Positions 1-7,839 of a DNA stretch of 33,885 nucleotides are shown here, in pieces. The stretch spans positions 1 through 33,885 of the IMG/VR virus record IMGVR_UViG_3300020185_000004; one strand, written 5' to 3'. A model generated the notes under the pieces. It was not told the DNA's origin, searched no databases, and saw only the letters and a list, made by a program, of their open reading frames with translations. Position 1 is the first letter of the stretch. Every line of letters starts with the position of its first letter. This DNA comes from a virus. A program made the translations under genes and the position numbers.

Positions 1-127
1 AGGCCAAACGATGCCGCTACAGCCGCACCCAAGAAACCTTTGTACCACTCAGGCATAGCGTTGAGTGCTTCAAAGCCCGACATTACTACAGGAACCATGC
101 TAGGAAAGAACGCAAGAATACATGGGA
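1..127. repeat. Left copy of 127-bp end overlap
   Basis: The first 127 bases of the window recur exactly as the last 127 bases. The repeat lies wholly inside the holin-like gene, and joining the ends restores that reading frame, so this is the closure point of a circular or circularly permuted genome rather than an extra element. The length of 127 equals a k-mer size often used in short-read assembly, which favours an assembly overlap over a true terminal redundancy. Confidence 0.95.
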
Positions 128-317
128 TTGAAAACAAAATAGTAAACCACTCGTCTTTCCATGAGTTAGCCGCGTTGTTTGCATGAATGTTTTCCCAGTT
201 AGCGTCCTGCTGTATAGCTACCATCTTGGCTTCATGGACGGCTTTCTTCTCTTCGGACTTACGTTCAAAGTGTCCTGTAACCAACGACGCTAGTGGTCCA
301 ATCAATTGCTGTATCAT
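1..317 (-). CDS. Holin-like membrane protein, N-terminal part (gene spans the contig ends)
   Basis: Reads leftward from ATG at 317 and runs off the window start. Completed from the right end, it gives 114 residues. The N-terminal half is soluble and charged (residues 15-57, rich in K/E/N). It is followed by a hydrophobic segment at about 57-80 (WFTILFSIPCILAFF...) and a second at about 95-108 ending in a basic tail (GLRGLANWKK). Length and architecture fit phage holins, perhaps the 3TM/GTA-holin type, acting in the inner membrane to release or activate the endolysin; that role is inferred from architecture. The start overlaps the stop of the preceding gene as ATGA, so the two are probably translationally coupled. 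The next gene starts one base after the stop, on the other side of the junction. Confidence 0.7.
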   Translation of the reverse strand, partial: MIQQLIGPLASLVTGHFERKSEEKKAVHEAKMVAIQQDANWENIHANNAANSWKDEWFTILFSIPCILAFFPSMVPVVMSGFEALNAMPEWYKGFLGAAVAASFG

Positions 318-661
318 TCTGTTTCCTGATCCCAAAGAGCTTCGATAGTTCCAATGCGTATTGTTAACTCGTGAACTTCTTCTTCTATCTGACGTAAGCC
401 AATAACATCAATCTGAATGCTTTCAATCATCATGTCTTGTCTAGCGTCATCAGGTAGTGATCCAAGTTCTCCACGAGGCCATAGGATACGAAACTCAGTG
501 TTACGTTCTATTTCCAACTGTGACTTGTCAAAAGAATGCTCAATAGTGTTAAGACGTTCTTGAATACCAAAGTAAGCCATAGTAGCAATCGACGTAGCCG
601 CAACCATAGCAATCAGGTTACGAATAGGGATTGTTACATTTGTTGACTCGTTAATATCCAT
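314..661 (-). CDS. Small membrane-anchored coiled-coil protein
   Basis: 115 residues. A short polar N-terminus is followed by a hydrophobic segment at about 14-33 (LIAMVAATSIATMAYFG), then a long amphipathic Glu/Ile/Leu-rich region to the end that looks like coiled coil. This N-in, C-out layout and the position between an XhlA-like protein and a holin suggest a lysis-cassette role, for instance an i-spanin-like or holin-modulating protein. No motif proves it and I do not recognise a named family. Its TGA overlaps the holin ATG (ATGA). It starts two bases after the upstream gene's TAG, with AGG in the upstream gene's last codons as Shine-Dalgarno. Confidence 0.65.
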   Translation of the reverse strand: MDINESTNVTIPIRNLIAMVAATSIATMAYFGIQERLNTIEHSFDKSQLEIERNTEFRILWPRGELGSLPDDARQDMMIESIQIDVIGLRQIEEEVHELTIRIGTIEALWDQETE

Positions 662-663
662 AG

Positions 664-861
664 CTACCTAGCAAACTCTAATATAGCAACAGCAACAACT
701 ATGATTACAGAGATAGACGCAAACCCACCCTGCATCATCTTCTCCAGCCTATCAAAGCGTCTGTTATGCTCATCAAGTTGTAGCTGGATCATTTGATACC
801 GTAAGGCACACTCAGCTTCATGCTTGTCTAAACGTGCTAATGCGTCATCTACAGAATTCAT
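664..861 (-). CDS. XhlA-like tail-anchored coiled-coil protein
   Basis: 65 residues. Residues 1-44 are highly charged with heptad-like spacing (ALARLDKHEAECALRY, HNRRFDRLEKMM). Residues about 46-62 are a single hydrophobic helix (ASISVIIVVAVAILEF) close to the C-terminus. This shape matches XhlA-type (hemolysin/holin-associated) proteins found next to phage holins and endolysins, attached to the cytoplasmic face of the membrane. Family membership is judged by architecture only. It lies in the same minus-strand run as the two following membrane proteins, which supports a lysis module at this point of the late operon. Confidence 0.6.
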   Translation of the reverse strand: MNSVDDALARLDKHEAECALRYQMIQLQLDEHNRRFDRLEKMMQGGFASISVIIVVAVAILEFAR

Positions 862-881
862 ACCGACTTCCTTTTATTAGT

Positions 882-1199
882 TTACCAAGGTACGCCAGCG
901 GCAGTAACAGGGTTCTTCTCTGCTTCAATCTTAGCCGCTATAGACGCCTCAGTTGCTTCCTGATCGACAGTCTCCCATACCCAGCCTAAGACTACCTCTT
1001 CGGTTAAGTCAGCGTAGGGGACGTAATCAGGGGCTGTAGGGTCTGGTGTGAAACCTACAGTGCCGTATGCAGAGGCAGAGAATGTTTCTTCACCTACAGT
1101 TTCAGACTCACTGACACGCCAGTGTGCTACTACTACTGCACCGTCCATGTCTGCTGGTTGTAAGTCTCGCTCAAGTGTTGCAATAGTCCATGTAGCCAT
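882..1199 (-). CDS. Tail-region accessory protein, unknown
   Basis: 105 residues, with Trp-rich ends (MATWTIATLERDL at the start, GVPW at the end). The middle is acidic and beta-prone, and a helix-rich segment follows (EATEASIAAKIEAEK). Small proteins with this opening are, as I recall, common beside phage tail fibres, but I know no proven function. It sits three bases after the upstream small gene, which itself follows the tail fibre, so a role in fibre assembly or attachment is plausible from context only. No membrane segment or metal-binding motif is seen. Confidence 0.6.
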   Translation of the reverse strand: MATWTIATLERDLQPADMDGAVVVAHWRVSESETVGEETFSASAYGTVGFTPDPTAPDYVPYADLTEEVVLGWVWETVDQEATEASIAAKIEAEKNPVTAAGVPW

Positions 1200-1202
1200 T
1201 AG

Positions 1203-1430
1203 TTAGTCTCCGAATGCGGCTACACAAATAGCCTGTACGTTAGCGGGTTCAGACGAGTAGTCGTCGCCTGATTGAATTACATGACGGTGATACGACTGTG
1301 AAATTACAGCGCCGTCTTCGAGTACACGAGTAGCAGTCCGTACTTGAACAGAGGTAGTGGCGTTGCCGTCCTCGTCTTGTCCTGTGACGACTTCGATCTT
1401 GTCCGCTGTTACTTCTTTAGTTAGTGACAT
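1203..1430 (-). CDS. Small tail-region protein, unknown
   Basis: 75 residues, beginning MSLTKEVTADKIEVV, with a central beta-rich stretch (VQVRTATRVLEDG), a conserved-looking SYHRHVIQ motif and a C-terminal helix ending AICVAAFGD. It looks like a compact beta protein. Proteins of this size and pattern often follow tail fibre genes in marine phages; their function is not known to me. A strong Shine-Dalgarno (AAGGAGACAAC) precedes the ATG. The 50-bp gap to the fibre gene holds a 7-bp stem-loop (1452-1471) without a T-run, so not a terminator. Confidence 0.6.
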   Translation of the reverse strand: MSLTKEVTADKIEVVTGQDEDGNATTSVQVRTATRVLEDGAVISQSYHRHVIQSGDDYSSEPANVQAICVAAFGD

Positions 1431-1480
1431 GTTGTCTCCTTAGTTAGTCCAGCCCCAGAGTCCACTGAGGCTATTTAGGG

Positions 1481-4400
1481 TTATACAAAGTAAGTGGCGG
1501 TTACTCTAATATCGGAAGTGCCTGTAAAATTACCATGAGTAAGTCTGTTGGTTGACGTAGCAGTTCCGTCTCGTATCTCTAGTACAGTACCTCCAGTGCC
1601 TGCTCGAATAGCAGGCGCAGAAGTTAAGCTTGCTAAAGCTATATAGTAGGTCGCAGAGCCTCCTCCCTTTTCACTACCAGCACTTACAGTAAAAGGAAGC
1701 CCGCTTATTTCTGCGTGGCCCGTACCTGATCCTAGAGTGGTTAAACGGACAGAAGCAGTAACATACACTGTGTTGCCTATTTTTGTGTAAGTGCCCTCTT
1801 GAGTAGCGTAAACATTACCTGTGCCACTACCACCAAAAGTAAGGGTAGGAGTCCACGTCCCTTCTTCGTAGTCATCCAGCTTGTTCGCAAAGCCTGTGCC
1901 GCCGATGTATACACCGTCAATTGCCGTAAAGGTGTTGGCATTGATGTTTCCGCTAAAGTGACCGTCTTTGAAGCGTCCACTGCCGTAGCCTAAGTCCATC
2001 GTGCCATTCGCTATTGCACCAGCGTTAGTGGACGGAGCAATAATTCCGTGTGAGCCGTTGTCTGTGAATATAAGCCCAGAGTGTAAAGAAGCGGAAGGAC
2101 CACTAATATATACACGACTACCAGCGGTGCCAATGGAGCCGACTGTTGAGCCATTTTTGTTGAACGCCAGTATGCCACCGTCTGTAGAGGTTCTGTTGAA
2201 GTAACCAACATAGCCGGCATTAGCCGTTGCTTTATGCGAACTTGCTCCAATAACGCCGTCTTCACGGGCTACAAGCTGATTATCACTTGCGGTTCCTGTG
2301 CCGTTGCTCCACGGTGTTGTCGAGGTGCCCCCAACCAACACGTTTTGGCTCGAATCGATGCGCATGGCTTCAGTGTTGTTTGTACCGAACGCTAAAGCAC
2401 GAAATGCGCTGTTGCCATAAATCATAGCCTTGTCAGCGTCATGTTCTATTTTAGTGCTGTAACCGCCATTATCGACGGACATTACTACACCGGCTGTATC
2501 CGTTGTCGAACCTACTGTAAGCAAGGCGGACGGGCTGTCATTACCAATGCCGACCCGTCCCACTGAGGAAATCCTCATGACTTCGGCGGCGGCTGTAGTA
2601 ACGTCACCTCTAGTGCGGAACACCATTCCGTGTGATGATCCGAAGGTATTTTCAGAAACAACATCGATAGCACCACGGGCCAGCGTCGGAGTCGTGCCAG
2701 AGCCACCAGAAGTGTCGTCGGAGTAGAAACCAAGAGAGGCAACCGTGTCACCAGTGGTGAACGAACTATCGCGCGAGTCTGTGATACTAAGCTCGACGGC
2801 TGATCCAGCTACTTCGAGGGCAGAGCTAGGCGAGTCCGTGCCGATACCTACGTTGCCGTTTTGGTCGATACGCATGGCTTCTGTTACGTCTGTAGTTGAA
2901 GCTTTTCGTGTGCCAAAAACCAGCTCACCCATTACATTGCCCGAATAAGCCGTATACTCCGCTTGGACAGCCGCTATAGACTCGTTATAAGAGCCTCCTC
3001 CAACTCTAAAATTAACGCCTGCATAGGCGCCAAATCCCGAAGCGTCTTGATTAGTAATATCAATAGCCGCAGTTGTAGGCCCAAAAGTTGTCCCAGTGTC
3101 TGCAGTGCTGACTGTCAGCTTATCTCTGATGTTATTTGAGCGACCAATACCCAAAGACTCCGCAGACGCATCCCAGAAAAACTTCGCAGTCGTGCCAGTG
3201 TCCTCAAACAGCGCCACATCGCCATTGGCAGATATTCTTAGTCGAGTTGTTGCAAAATCGTTAGCGCCTGTAACAAAGTGAAACGAACCAGCGGCGTCAG
3301 TGGCTCTAATGTAGTTAGCGCCTGCTCGTGCAAAGTTTAACGAGCTAGTAGACGTTGGAATGGTGATGTCGCCCTGAGCAGTCTGAACAGTCAAACCATC
3401 AGCCGTCACAGTACCTGACACGTCGAGGGCTGTGGTGGGCGCTGCGTTGCCGATACCTAGTCGTTCTGTACTGGCATCCCAGACGAGCGATTGATTAGTG
3501 CCAGCCGAATTGTAAAAGCCGATGTCGCCGCCTTGGTTTACTTTAATTCGGTTTTTAGTTGTTGTTCCGGTTTGTATAAATACAGAATCATTACTGTTTA
3601 ACTTTGAGGAACTCGTTTCAAAATCGAGAACGCGATAGCCGCCAATTTCTTGATAAATTCTATTATCAGCAAACTTTATAAAAGTATCGGTGTCGCCTGT
3701 GTGTATAATTCCGTCGGTATTTACAAAGCCCGTAACGTCGATGCCTGTTGAGGTGGTGGCTATTTTAGCTGATCCGTTGTGGTAAAGAGTGGCGGCACCG
3801 TCTTGCTCAAACTTAGCCATATATTCAGCAAAGCTATTGCTTGTTAATCGTATGTCAGAGCCATTTGTATCTATAGCTAGATATCCTGTACCTGCGTCTG
3901 TAATTCGACTATCGCTACCATCATGGTAAATCTGTAAGTCTGAGCCAGCACCGAAGACAGCCTTTGAGTTATCAGCAAACTCTAAATTTTCATCACTAGC
4001 GTCCCACGTAAGCTTTGCGGTAGCTCCTCCGTCTTCATAAAACTCTACGTCGCCGCCGTCTGTTATTCTTAGTCGCTTAGTGGCAGTATCGCCTGTATAA
4101 AAGTTTAAACTAGGGCGTCCGTCTGTAACGTCTTCGTTAGCTTCTATGTATGTGTAAACAGGGCCAACAGAATTTGTAATGCCCAAGCCAATTCTGTTTG
4201 CTGTAGCAGTATTGCTAGAGTTTGTATTTAAGAAATTAACATTATTTAAAACACCACTTGAAGATCCATCAATAGTCAAACCGTCAGCCGTAACAGCGCC
4301 GGTAATATTAATGTTGCCTGTGCCAAGAATATCGCTTGAAGCCAAGCTTATAGCAGTACCACCAGTAGTGTTACCGTTAGCAAGGACTTCAGCGAGTGTG

Positions 4401-5053
4401 TCTGACGTAGCAACCTGAGAATCTACATAGGACTTGATCGACTGTTGTGTAGCCAATGCCGTAGCACTGTTGCTAGACATGTTGTCTTGGTCAAGGATGT
4501 CAGTAACTGTGACTGCACCTGTACCTGACAGGCCGTCAAACTCTACAGTACCTGTGACTGTGACGTTGCCTGTTACTGCTGTAGTGCCTGTTATTGTTGT
4601 GTTGACGGGTATTTCTAAGGCATTAGCATCAATATCTAGAATTGTATTGCCGCTAGTGTCTTGAATTAATAAGTTATCGTTACTGCCTTTCAACCGATTA
4701 ACGCTAAGAGTGTTGCTGTTAGGATTAAACATTAAACCGTTGTCGTCTACCTGAAGAACCTTGGCGCTACCGCCGTCTCCAGTTGCGTTCATAAACGGTA
4801 CGTTGTAATCAGCGTCTGTATCGGATGAAACAGTTAGATCAATAGATGCGGCGGCTACGTTGGTGATGCCAGAGCCGTTACCTGTAATAGTGCCTGTAAA
4901 TACGGGATTTTCTTTGTTTGACTTTGAGTTTACCGCCGTTTCAATGTTGTCAAACTCTGTACCAAATTCAGCGCCTCGAATGATTTTTCCTGAGTCGCCT
5001 GATGGCAAGGAGTCTTTTGCGGCAAAGTCGGTTGTCTTTGTGTAATTGGTCAT
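1481..5053 (-). CDS. Tail fibre or tailspike, receptor-binding candidate
   Basis: 1190 residues. The N-terminus (about 1-60; motifs GAEFGTEFDNIETAVNSK and NPVFTG) is of the kind that anchors podoviral fibres to the tail. The shaft is rich in Gly/Thr/Ser/Asp and made of degenerate repeats. Three copies of a block like GGDVEFYEDGG...WDAS lie near residues 330, 505 and 610, and GIGxxxPxxALxVxG blocks near 535, 700 and 800. Such repeats usually form trimeric beta-helical shafts. The C-terminal ~120 residues (from about YEEGTWTPTLTFG) are a separate beta-sandwich-like domain, the likely receptor-binding head. I see no S74-type chaperone. It follows a terminator behind the capsid gene, so its expression is probably lower than that of capsid. 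Shine-Dalgarno AAGGGGAAGC precedes the ATG. Confidence 0.85.
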   Translation of the reverse strand: MTNYTKTTDFAAKDSLPSGDSGKIIRGAEFGTEFDNIETAVNSKSNKENPVFTGTITGNGSGITNVAAASIDLTVSSDTDADYNVPFMNATGDGGSAKVLQVDDNGLMFNPNSNTLSVNRLKGSNDNLLIQDTSGNTILDIDANALEIPVNTTITGTTAVTGNVTVTGTVEFDGLSGTGAVTVTDILDQDNMSSNSATALATQQSIKSYVDSQVATSDTLAEVLANGNTTGGTAISLASSDILGTGNINITGAVTADGLTIDGSSSGVLNNVNFLNTNSSNTATANRIGLGITNSVGPVYTYIEANEDVTDGRPSLNFYTGDTATKRLRITDGGDVEFYEDGGATAKLTWDASDENLEFADNSKAVFGAGSDLQIYHDGSDSRITDAGTGYLAIDTNGSDIRLTSNSFAEYMAKFEQDGAATLYHNGSAKIATTSTGIDVTGFVNTDGIIHTGDTDTFIKFADNRIYQEIGGYRVLDFETSSSKLNSNDSVFIQTGTTTKNRIKVNQGGDIGFYNSAGTNQSLVWDASTERLGIGNAAPTTALDVSGTVTADGLTVQTAQGDITIPTSTSSLNFARAGANYIRATDAAGSFHFVTGANDFATTRLRISANGDVALFEDTGTTAKFFWDASAESLGIGRSNNIRDKLTVSTADTGTTFGPTTAAIDITNQDASGFGAYAGVNFRVGGGSYNESIAAVQAEYTAYSGNVMGELVFGTRKASTTDVTEAMRIDQNGNVGIGTDSPSSALEVAGSAVELSITDSRDSSFTTGDTVASLGFYSDDTSGGSGTTPTLARGAIDVVSENTFGSSHGMVFRTRGDVTTAAAEVMRISSVGRVGIGNDSPSALLTVGSTTDTAGVVMSVDNGGYSTKIEHDADKAMIYGNSAFRALAFGTNNTEAMRIDSSQNVLVGGTSTTPWSNGTGTASDNQLVAREDGVIGASSHKATANAGYVGYFNRTSTDGGILAFNKNGSTVGSIGTAGSRVYISGPSASLHSGLIFTDNGSHGIIAPSTNAGAIANGTMDLGYGSGRFKDGHFSGNINANTFTAIDGVYIGGTGFANKLDDYEEGTWTPTLTFGGSGTGNVYATQEGTYTKIGNTVYVTASVRLTTLGSGTGHAEISGLPFTVSAGSEKGGGSATYYIALASLTSAPAIRAGTGGTVLEIRDGTATSTNRLTHGNFTGTSDIRVTATYFV

Positions 5054-5085
5054 GGCTAAGCTTCCCCTTGCCTAATTTAAATCCA

Positions 5086-5114
5086 GAAAAAGAAAAGGGG
5101 CCATTGCTGGCCCC
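5086..5114 (-). terminator. Intrinsic terminator after the major capsid gene
   Basis: On the minus strand a perfect 7-bp stem GGGGCCA/TGGCCCC closes a 4-nt loop and is followed by TTTTCTTTTT. It begins about 10 nt past the capsid stop and lies before the tail fibre gene. Inside a long late operon it probably lowers downstream transcript levels relative to capsid. Confidence 0.9.
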
Positions 5115-5123
5115 GAAGGTCTA

Positions 5124-6068
5124 TTAGGCAGGAACTGCCATAATGAAACCGGCTTCTGGACGGTATGCCTGGACTCCGTAGAGGCAGTCAGCAGTGTACA
5201 GAGTCGAGAGGTACTCTTGCTTATACTGGGTCTGTGAGCGTACAGACAGTTGCTCTGCAAGAACTACGGCGTCTTTGTGGAACAACAAAGCGGCGCGCTT
5301 ACCTGAAGCGATAGTTGCACAGTTGTTAGAGACATAAACGTCTACACCGTACAAGTTACCGATAAGCCCAGATTGAACTACTTGACCACCAACAAAGTCG
5401 GTAGACACGTAACGCTCAATACCCATGATTGAGTTCCGAGTAACTGGAGGAATAACAAGGCAACGATTTTCCATCGGCACATTGTTGTCGTCCATCTTCT
5501 GAATCATGTCACGGAAAAAGCCGTCATCGAATGCAGTGTTGGCTGGAAGAGCCTGACCTGTAAACGCAGTGGTAGTACCGTTGTTGTTAAAGAAGGCCGC
5601 ACTGTTTTGATAGCTAGCCGCTACTGGAGAAAGAGTCATTGTTCCATCACCAAAGCCAGTGGCTACAGCGTGAAGGTCAGTGTCAATCTTAGTAGCAAGA
5701 GCGTAACCAGCGTCTTCAGTGTAGAACTGGCGGAGGCTGTTAAGTGCTTGTACTTCTACGATGTCTTCGATAAGACGCGAGTATTCAAAGTGACGGTTAA
5801 CGTCAATTGCAAGCTCACTTTCAGTGTTAGCAATAATGTTAACAGCAACATTCTCTGCCTTTACACTTGCGTCAGCACGTGTGGGCTTAGGAATATGGAG
5901 CTTGTCGCCCTTCTTGCCTGTCATTGAGAGCTTTTTTACAAGAGGAACCATCTTGAGGTTCTTCTGGTATGCGGCAATGATTTCATCACTCCAGATTTCT
6001 GGAATAAAAGTTGCCGCTTCAGTTTTGCCAGTAATACCCGTGGCGCCGGGATATGGGACAGTAGCCAT
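5124..6068 (-). CDS. Major capsid protein
   Basis: 314 residues. It begins MATVPYPGATGITGKTEA and carries the region FIPEIWSDEIIAAYQKN typical of HK97-fold coat proteins of podoviruses and P22-like phages. Then come a basic KGDKLHIPKP strand segment and a long helix around VEVQALNSLRQFY. It follows a scaffold gene by 14 nt, is preceded by a strong ribosome binding site (AGGAGATTAAC) and is followed immediately by a strong terminator, all usual for the most abundant virion protein. Assignment rests on context plus family resemblance; fold prediction would settle the exact capsid class. It would form the icosahedral shell around the packaged DNA. Confidence 0.88.
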   Translation of the reverse strand: MATVPYPGATGITGKTEAATFIPEIWSDEIIAAYQKNLKMVPLVKKLSMTGKKGDKLHIPKPTRADASVKAENVAVNIIANTESELAIDVNRHFEYSRLIEDIVEVQALNSLRQFYTEDAGYALATKIDTDLHAVATGFGDGTMTLSPVAASYQNSAAFFNNNGTTTAFTGQALPANTAFDDGFFRDMIQKMDDNNVPMENRCLVIPPVTRNSIMGIERYVSTDFVGGQVVQSGLIGNLYGVDVYVSNNCATIASGKRAALLFHKDAVVLAEQLSVRSQTQYKQEYLSTLYTADCLYGVQAYRPEAGFIMAVPA

Positions 6069-6082
6069 GTTAATCTCCTAGA

Positions 6083-6910
6083 TCATTTGACTCGGCCCTC
6101 TGCGTAAGCTGTCAGAATTTCATTCGACAAACTTTGGTAACGCTCGGGGTCCGTTTTCATTAGTTTAATAATGTCGGTCCTGCGATATATTTTTTTACGT
6201 GCCTTTTCAGCACTGCCTTGCGCTCTGCCTGTACTAGCCGCTTTGAGCTGTTGCTTACGCACTTGCTTTTCAACATTAGCAGTTTGCTGTGCAACTACTT
6301 TACGCTCTTTCCAGAGTGAAAATAGTTCATCAGCCGCGTCCGCATTGTACTCTTGGTCAGCTTCTACAAACAATTGAGTCCTAATCTTTGATGCTTTAAT
6401 CCACTCTGCAAACTTATTGTCAGCAAGTATCGTCTGCATGTCTGGGTGTTTATTACCTAGACTGGCTAACGCCGCTTGCTTCTTGTAGTCCGCAGTGTAT
6501 CTCTCTGCTTCTCTGATTTTAGGATGGTTATCAATTGCGCGATTAACAGCTCCTTGAGGGTCCGTAAAATAATCAATATCGCTTTCAGGCTCAACATTGT
6601 GCTGTTGAGGTGCTTGCGATTGCGGTTGAGTAGTTATGTACTCGTCCACTACCTTACGAAGCTCACCAACCTCGTTAGAGTGCCGACTCATCACCTGTTC
6701 TACTTCTTGGTGCATCTGAACAACTTCTTTCAGAGATTTACCACGGTACTTCTCTGGAATTTCGCTATCAGTGTCTTGCTCTACTAGGGCTTGAGATTGT
6801 TCAACTTGAAGAGTTTCCTCTTTCTGCTGGGTCTCTTCGGCTTCGGTTACAACGCTGTCCACATTGCCCTCTTCTTCGAGGTATGGATCAACCATTGTTG
6901 CTCTAGACAT
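6083..6910 (-). CDS. Capsid scaffolding protein
   Basis: 275 residues. The first ~60 are very acidic and Gln/Glu-rich. IPEKYRGKSLKEVVQMHQE (about 51-70), a signature I associate with podoviral scaffolds, follows. Then a helical heptad region (about 70-95), a Gln/Pro linker, DYFTDPQGAVNRAI, further helices and a Lys/Arg-rich C-terminus (about 215-275). A basic C-terminus and helical rod are what scaffolds use to bind coat protein. It lies immediately before the capsid gene, the conserved order. It is expected to be needed for procapsid assembly and absent from mature virions. Confidence 0.85.
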   Translation of the reverse strand: MSRATMVDPYLEEEGNVDSVVTEAEETQQKEETLQVEQSQALVEQDTDSEIPEKYRGKSLKEVVQMHQEVEQVMSRHSNEVGELRKVVDEYITTQPQSQAPQQHNVEPESDIDYFTDPQGAVNRAIDNHPKIREAERYTADYKKQAALASLGNKHPDMQTILADNKFAEWIKASKIRTQLFVEADQEYNADAADELFSLWKERKVVAQQTANVEKQVRKQQLKAASTGRAQGSAEKARKKIYRRTDIIKLMKTDPERYQSLSNEILTAYAEGRVK

Positions 6911-6930
6911 ATTAAACTCCGTGAACTAAG

Positions 6931-7155
6931 TCATTGTGGAGATTTAGATTTCCTGCCTGCTTTTTCGTGTTCTCGTACCCACTTTATGTGGCGACCCGGA
7001 AAGTCTCCACTAGATCCGTCAAGTACGCACTTAGGAGCTGACAGCATTTTAGTAGCATTAGCGCCACAACCGCACCTACTGGTTGTGACCCCGTTGCTTA
7101 CCATTTCTTCAAATACATGTCCGTTAGTACAACGGAAGTCATATATCTTATACAT
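6931..7155 (-). CDS. Zinc-ribbon small protein
   Basis: 74 residues beginning MYKIYDFRCTNGHVFEEMV. Cys9-x3-His13 and Cys28-Gly-Cys30 fit an FmdB/rubredoxin-like zinc ribbon, here with His in place of one Cys. The C-terminal half (SSGDFPGRHIKWVREHEKAGRK) is basic and could touch nucleic acid or protein. Similar proteins recur between portal and scaffold genes in marine podoviruses; I know no proven role. It overlaps the upstream gene's end by 8 nt, indicating coupling within the capsid-assembly segment. Confidence 0.7.
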   Translation of the reverse strand: MYKIYDFRCTNGHVFEEMVSNGVTTSRCGCGANATKMLSAPKCVLDGSSGDFPGRHIKWVREHEKAGRKSKSPQ

Positions 7156-7402
7156 CTTCCAATTCTTGATCTTCCGCTTCGGCTTGCTCTCGCGCCGCTG
7201 TAATCGTTGATTCTAAATTGATTACCGTCGCAAATGCAGATACTTGGCCTTTACGGAAGAACAAATCCTCCTCGTTTTTAACCGTCTGAATATCAGCCAA
7301 TTGCTTGGCATTATTAGACAGCTCTTCCATGAGTTGCTTAAAACCGGAATGGTTAAACAGCTCATTATAATTGTTAAAGTACTCCTCAAGTTCTGGCGTC
7401 AT
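7148..7402 (-). CDS. Small helical protein, unknown, capsid module
   Basis: 84 residues when started at the ATG at 7402, which has a good Shine-Dalgarno (AAGGAGAAAGGA). An upstream in-frame extension to 7438 lacks one and is rejected. The protein is almost wholly helical (ELEEYFNNYNELFNHSGFKQ; DLFFRKGQVSAFATVINLES) with an acidic end (EQAEAEDQELEDV). The GWKQL/FFRKG-type pattern is familiar from marine podovirus capsid modules without known function. Position between portal and scaffold suggests a minor head or assembly component. Confidence 0.65.
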   Translation of the reverse strand: MTPELEEYFNNYNELFNHSGFKQLMEELSNNAKQLADIQTVKNEEDLFFRKGQVSAFATVINLESTITAAREQAEAEDQELEDV

Positions 7403-7453
7403 TCCTTTCTCCTTTGTTGATACTGTGCGTTTTAACACGGTTTTAAATAAATG

Positions 7454-7618
7454 TCAGGCTTTTCTGGTTGGTTTTTTTGCGGTCTTAGCCGCCTGCTTAA
7501 AAGCCTTATTTGTAGGTGCGCCTTTTGCACCAGGCTTTCTCATTGTTTCACCAGAACCTTTTGCAATACGATTTCGTTTGGCTCGTATGTTAGCGTAAAG
7601 ACCTTTTTTAGGCTTCAT
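7454..7618 (-). CDS. Very basic 54-residue KGLYANI protein
   Basis: Read directly: starts MKPKKGLYANIRAKRNR, contains GSGETMRKPGAKGAPT and ends KTAKKPTRKA. Over one third of residues are Lys or Arg and there is no acidic patch, so nucleic-acid binding is likely. The KGLYANIxAKRxRIAxGSGE pattern is one I recognise as recurring in marine phages. A Shine-Dalgarno (AAGGAGTAGCC) lies just before the ATG and overlaps the stop region of the 15-codon gene upstream. It may be a packaged DNA-condensing or head protein; that is inference. Confidence 0.7.
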   Translation of the reverse strand: MKPKKGLYANIRAKRNRIAKGSGETMRKPGAKGAPTNKAFKQAAKTAKKPTRKA

Positions 7619-7628
7619 TGGCTACTCC

Positions 7629-7676
7629 TTAATAACCGTATGGCTTTTTAACTTTCTTTTTCTTTTTACCGGGCAT
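7629..7676 (-). CDS. 15-residue basic peptide MPGKKKKKVKKPYGY
   Basis: A 16-codon ORF (with stop) preceded by a strong Shine-Dalgarno (AAGGAGAGTGCT). It reads as a Lys7 cluster with a PYGY end. Far too short for gene callers, but its tight spacing (10 nt to each neighbour), its own ribosome binding site and my recollection of PGKKK...PYGY peptides at the same place in related phages argue that it is real. Function unknown; polycationic peptides could neutralise packaged DNA. Confidence 0.6.
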   Translation of the reverse strand: MPGKKKKKVKKPYGY

Positions 7677-7686
7677 AGCACTCTCC

Positions 7687-7833
7687 TTACTTTTTGTGGA
7701 CTTTTTGAACTGCAAAATCCGCTGACTTAGATGCGCCTTTGTGAGGCTTATAGCCACCAGCAGGATCTTTCATTAGCTTGTAGTTACTACCTTTCTTCAT
7801 CCAGTGATGACCGTCCGGTGCTTTAACTTTCAT
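7687..7833 (-). CDS. 48-residue basic protein, unknown
   Basis: Reads MKVKAPDGHHWMKKGSNYKL, then MKDPAGGYKPHKGASKSADFAVQ and ends KVHKK. Rich in Lys, Gly and His with no hydrophobic core of note. The PDGHHWMK..YKLM pattern is similar to short proteins in marine phages that I cannot name. It starts 6 nt after the stop of the preceding 96-residue basic protein. It belongs to a run of four consecutive Lys-rich proteins between portal and scaffold. Confidence 0.65.
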   Translation of the reverse strand: MKVKAPDGHHWMKKGSNYKLMKDPAGGYKPHKGASKSADFAVQKVHKK

Positions 7834-7839
7834 AGATTG

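Noticed and set aside
1452-1471. Stem-loop after the tail fibre gene as terminator
   Set aside because: Seven-bp stem but no following T-run on the minus strand.
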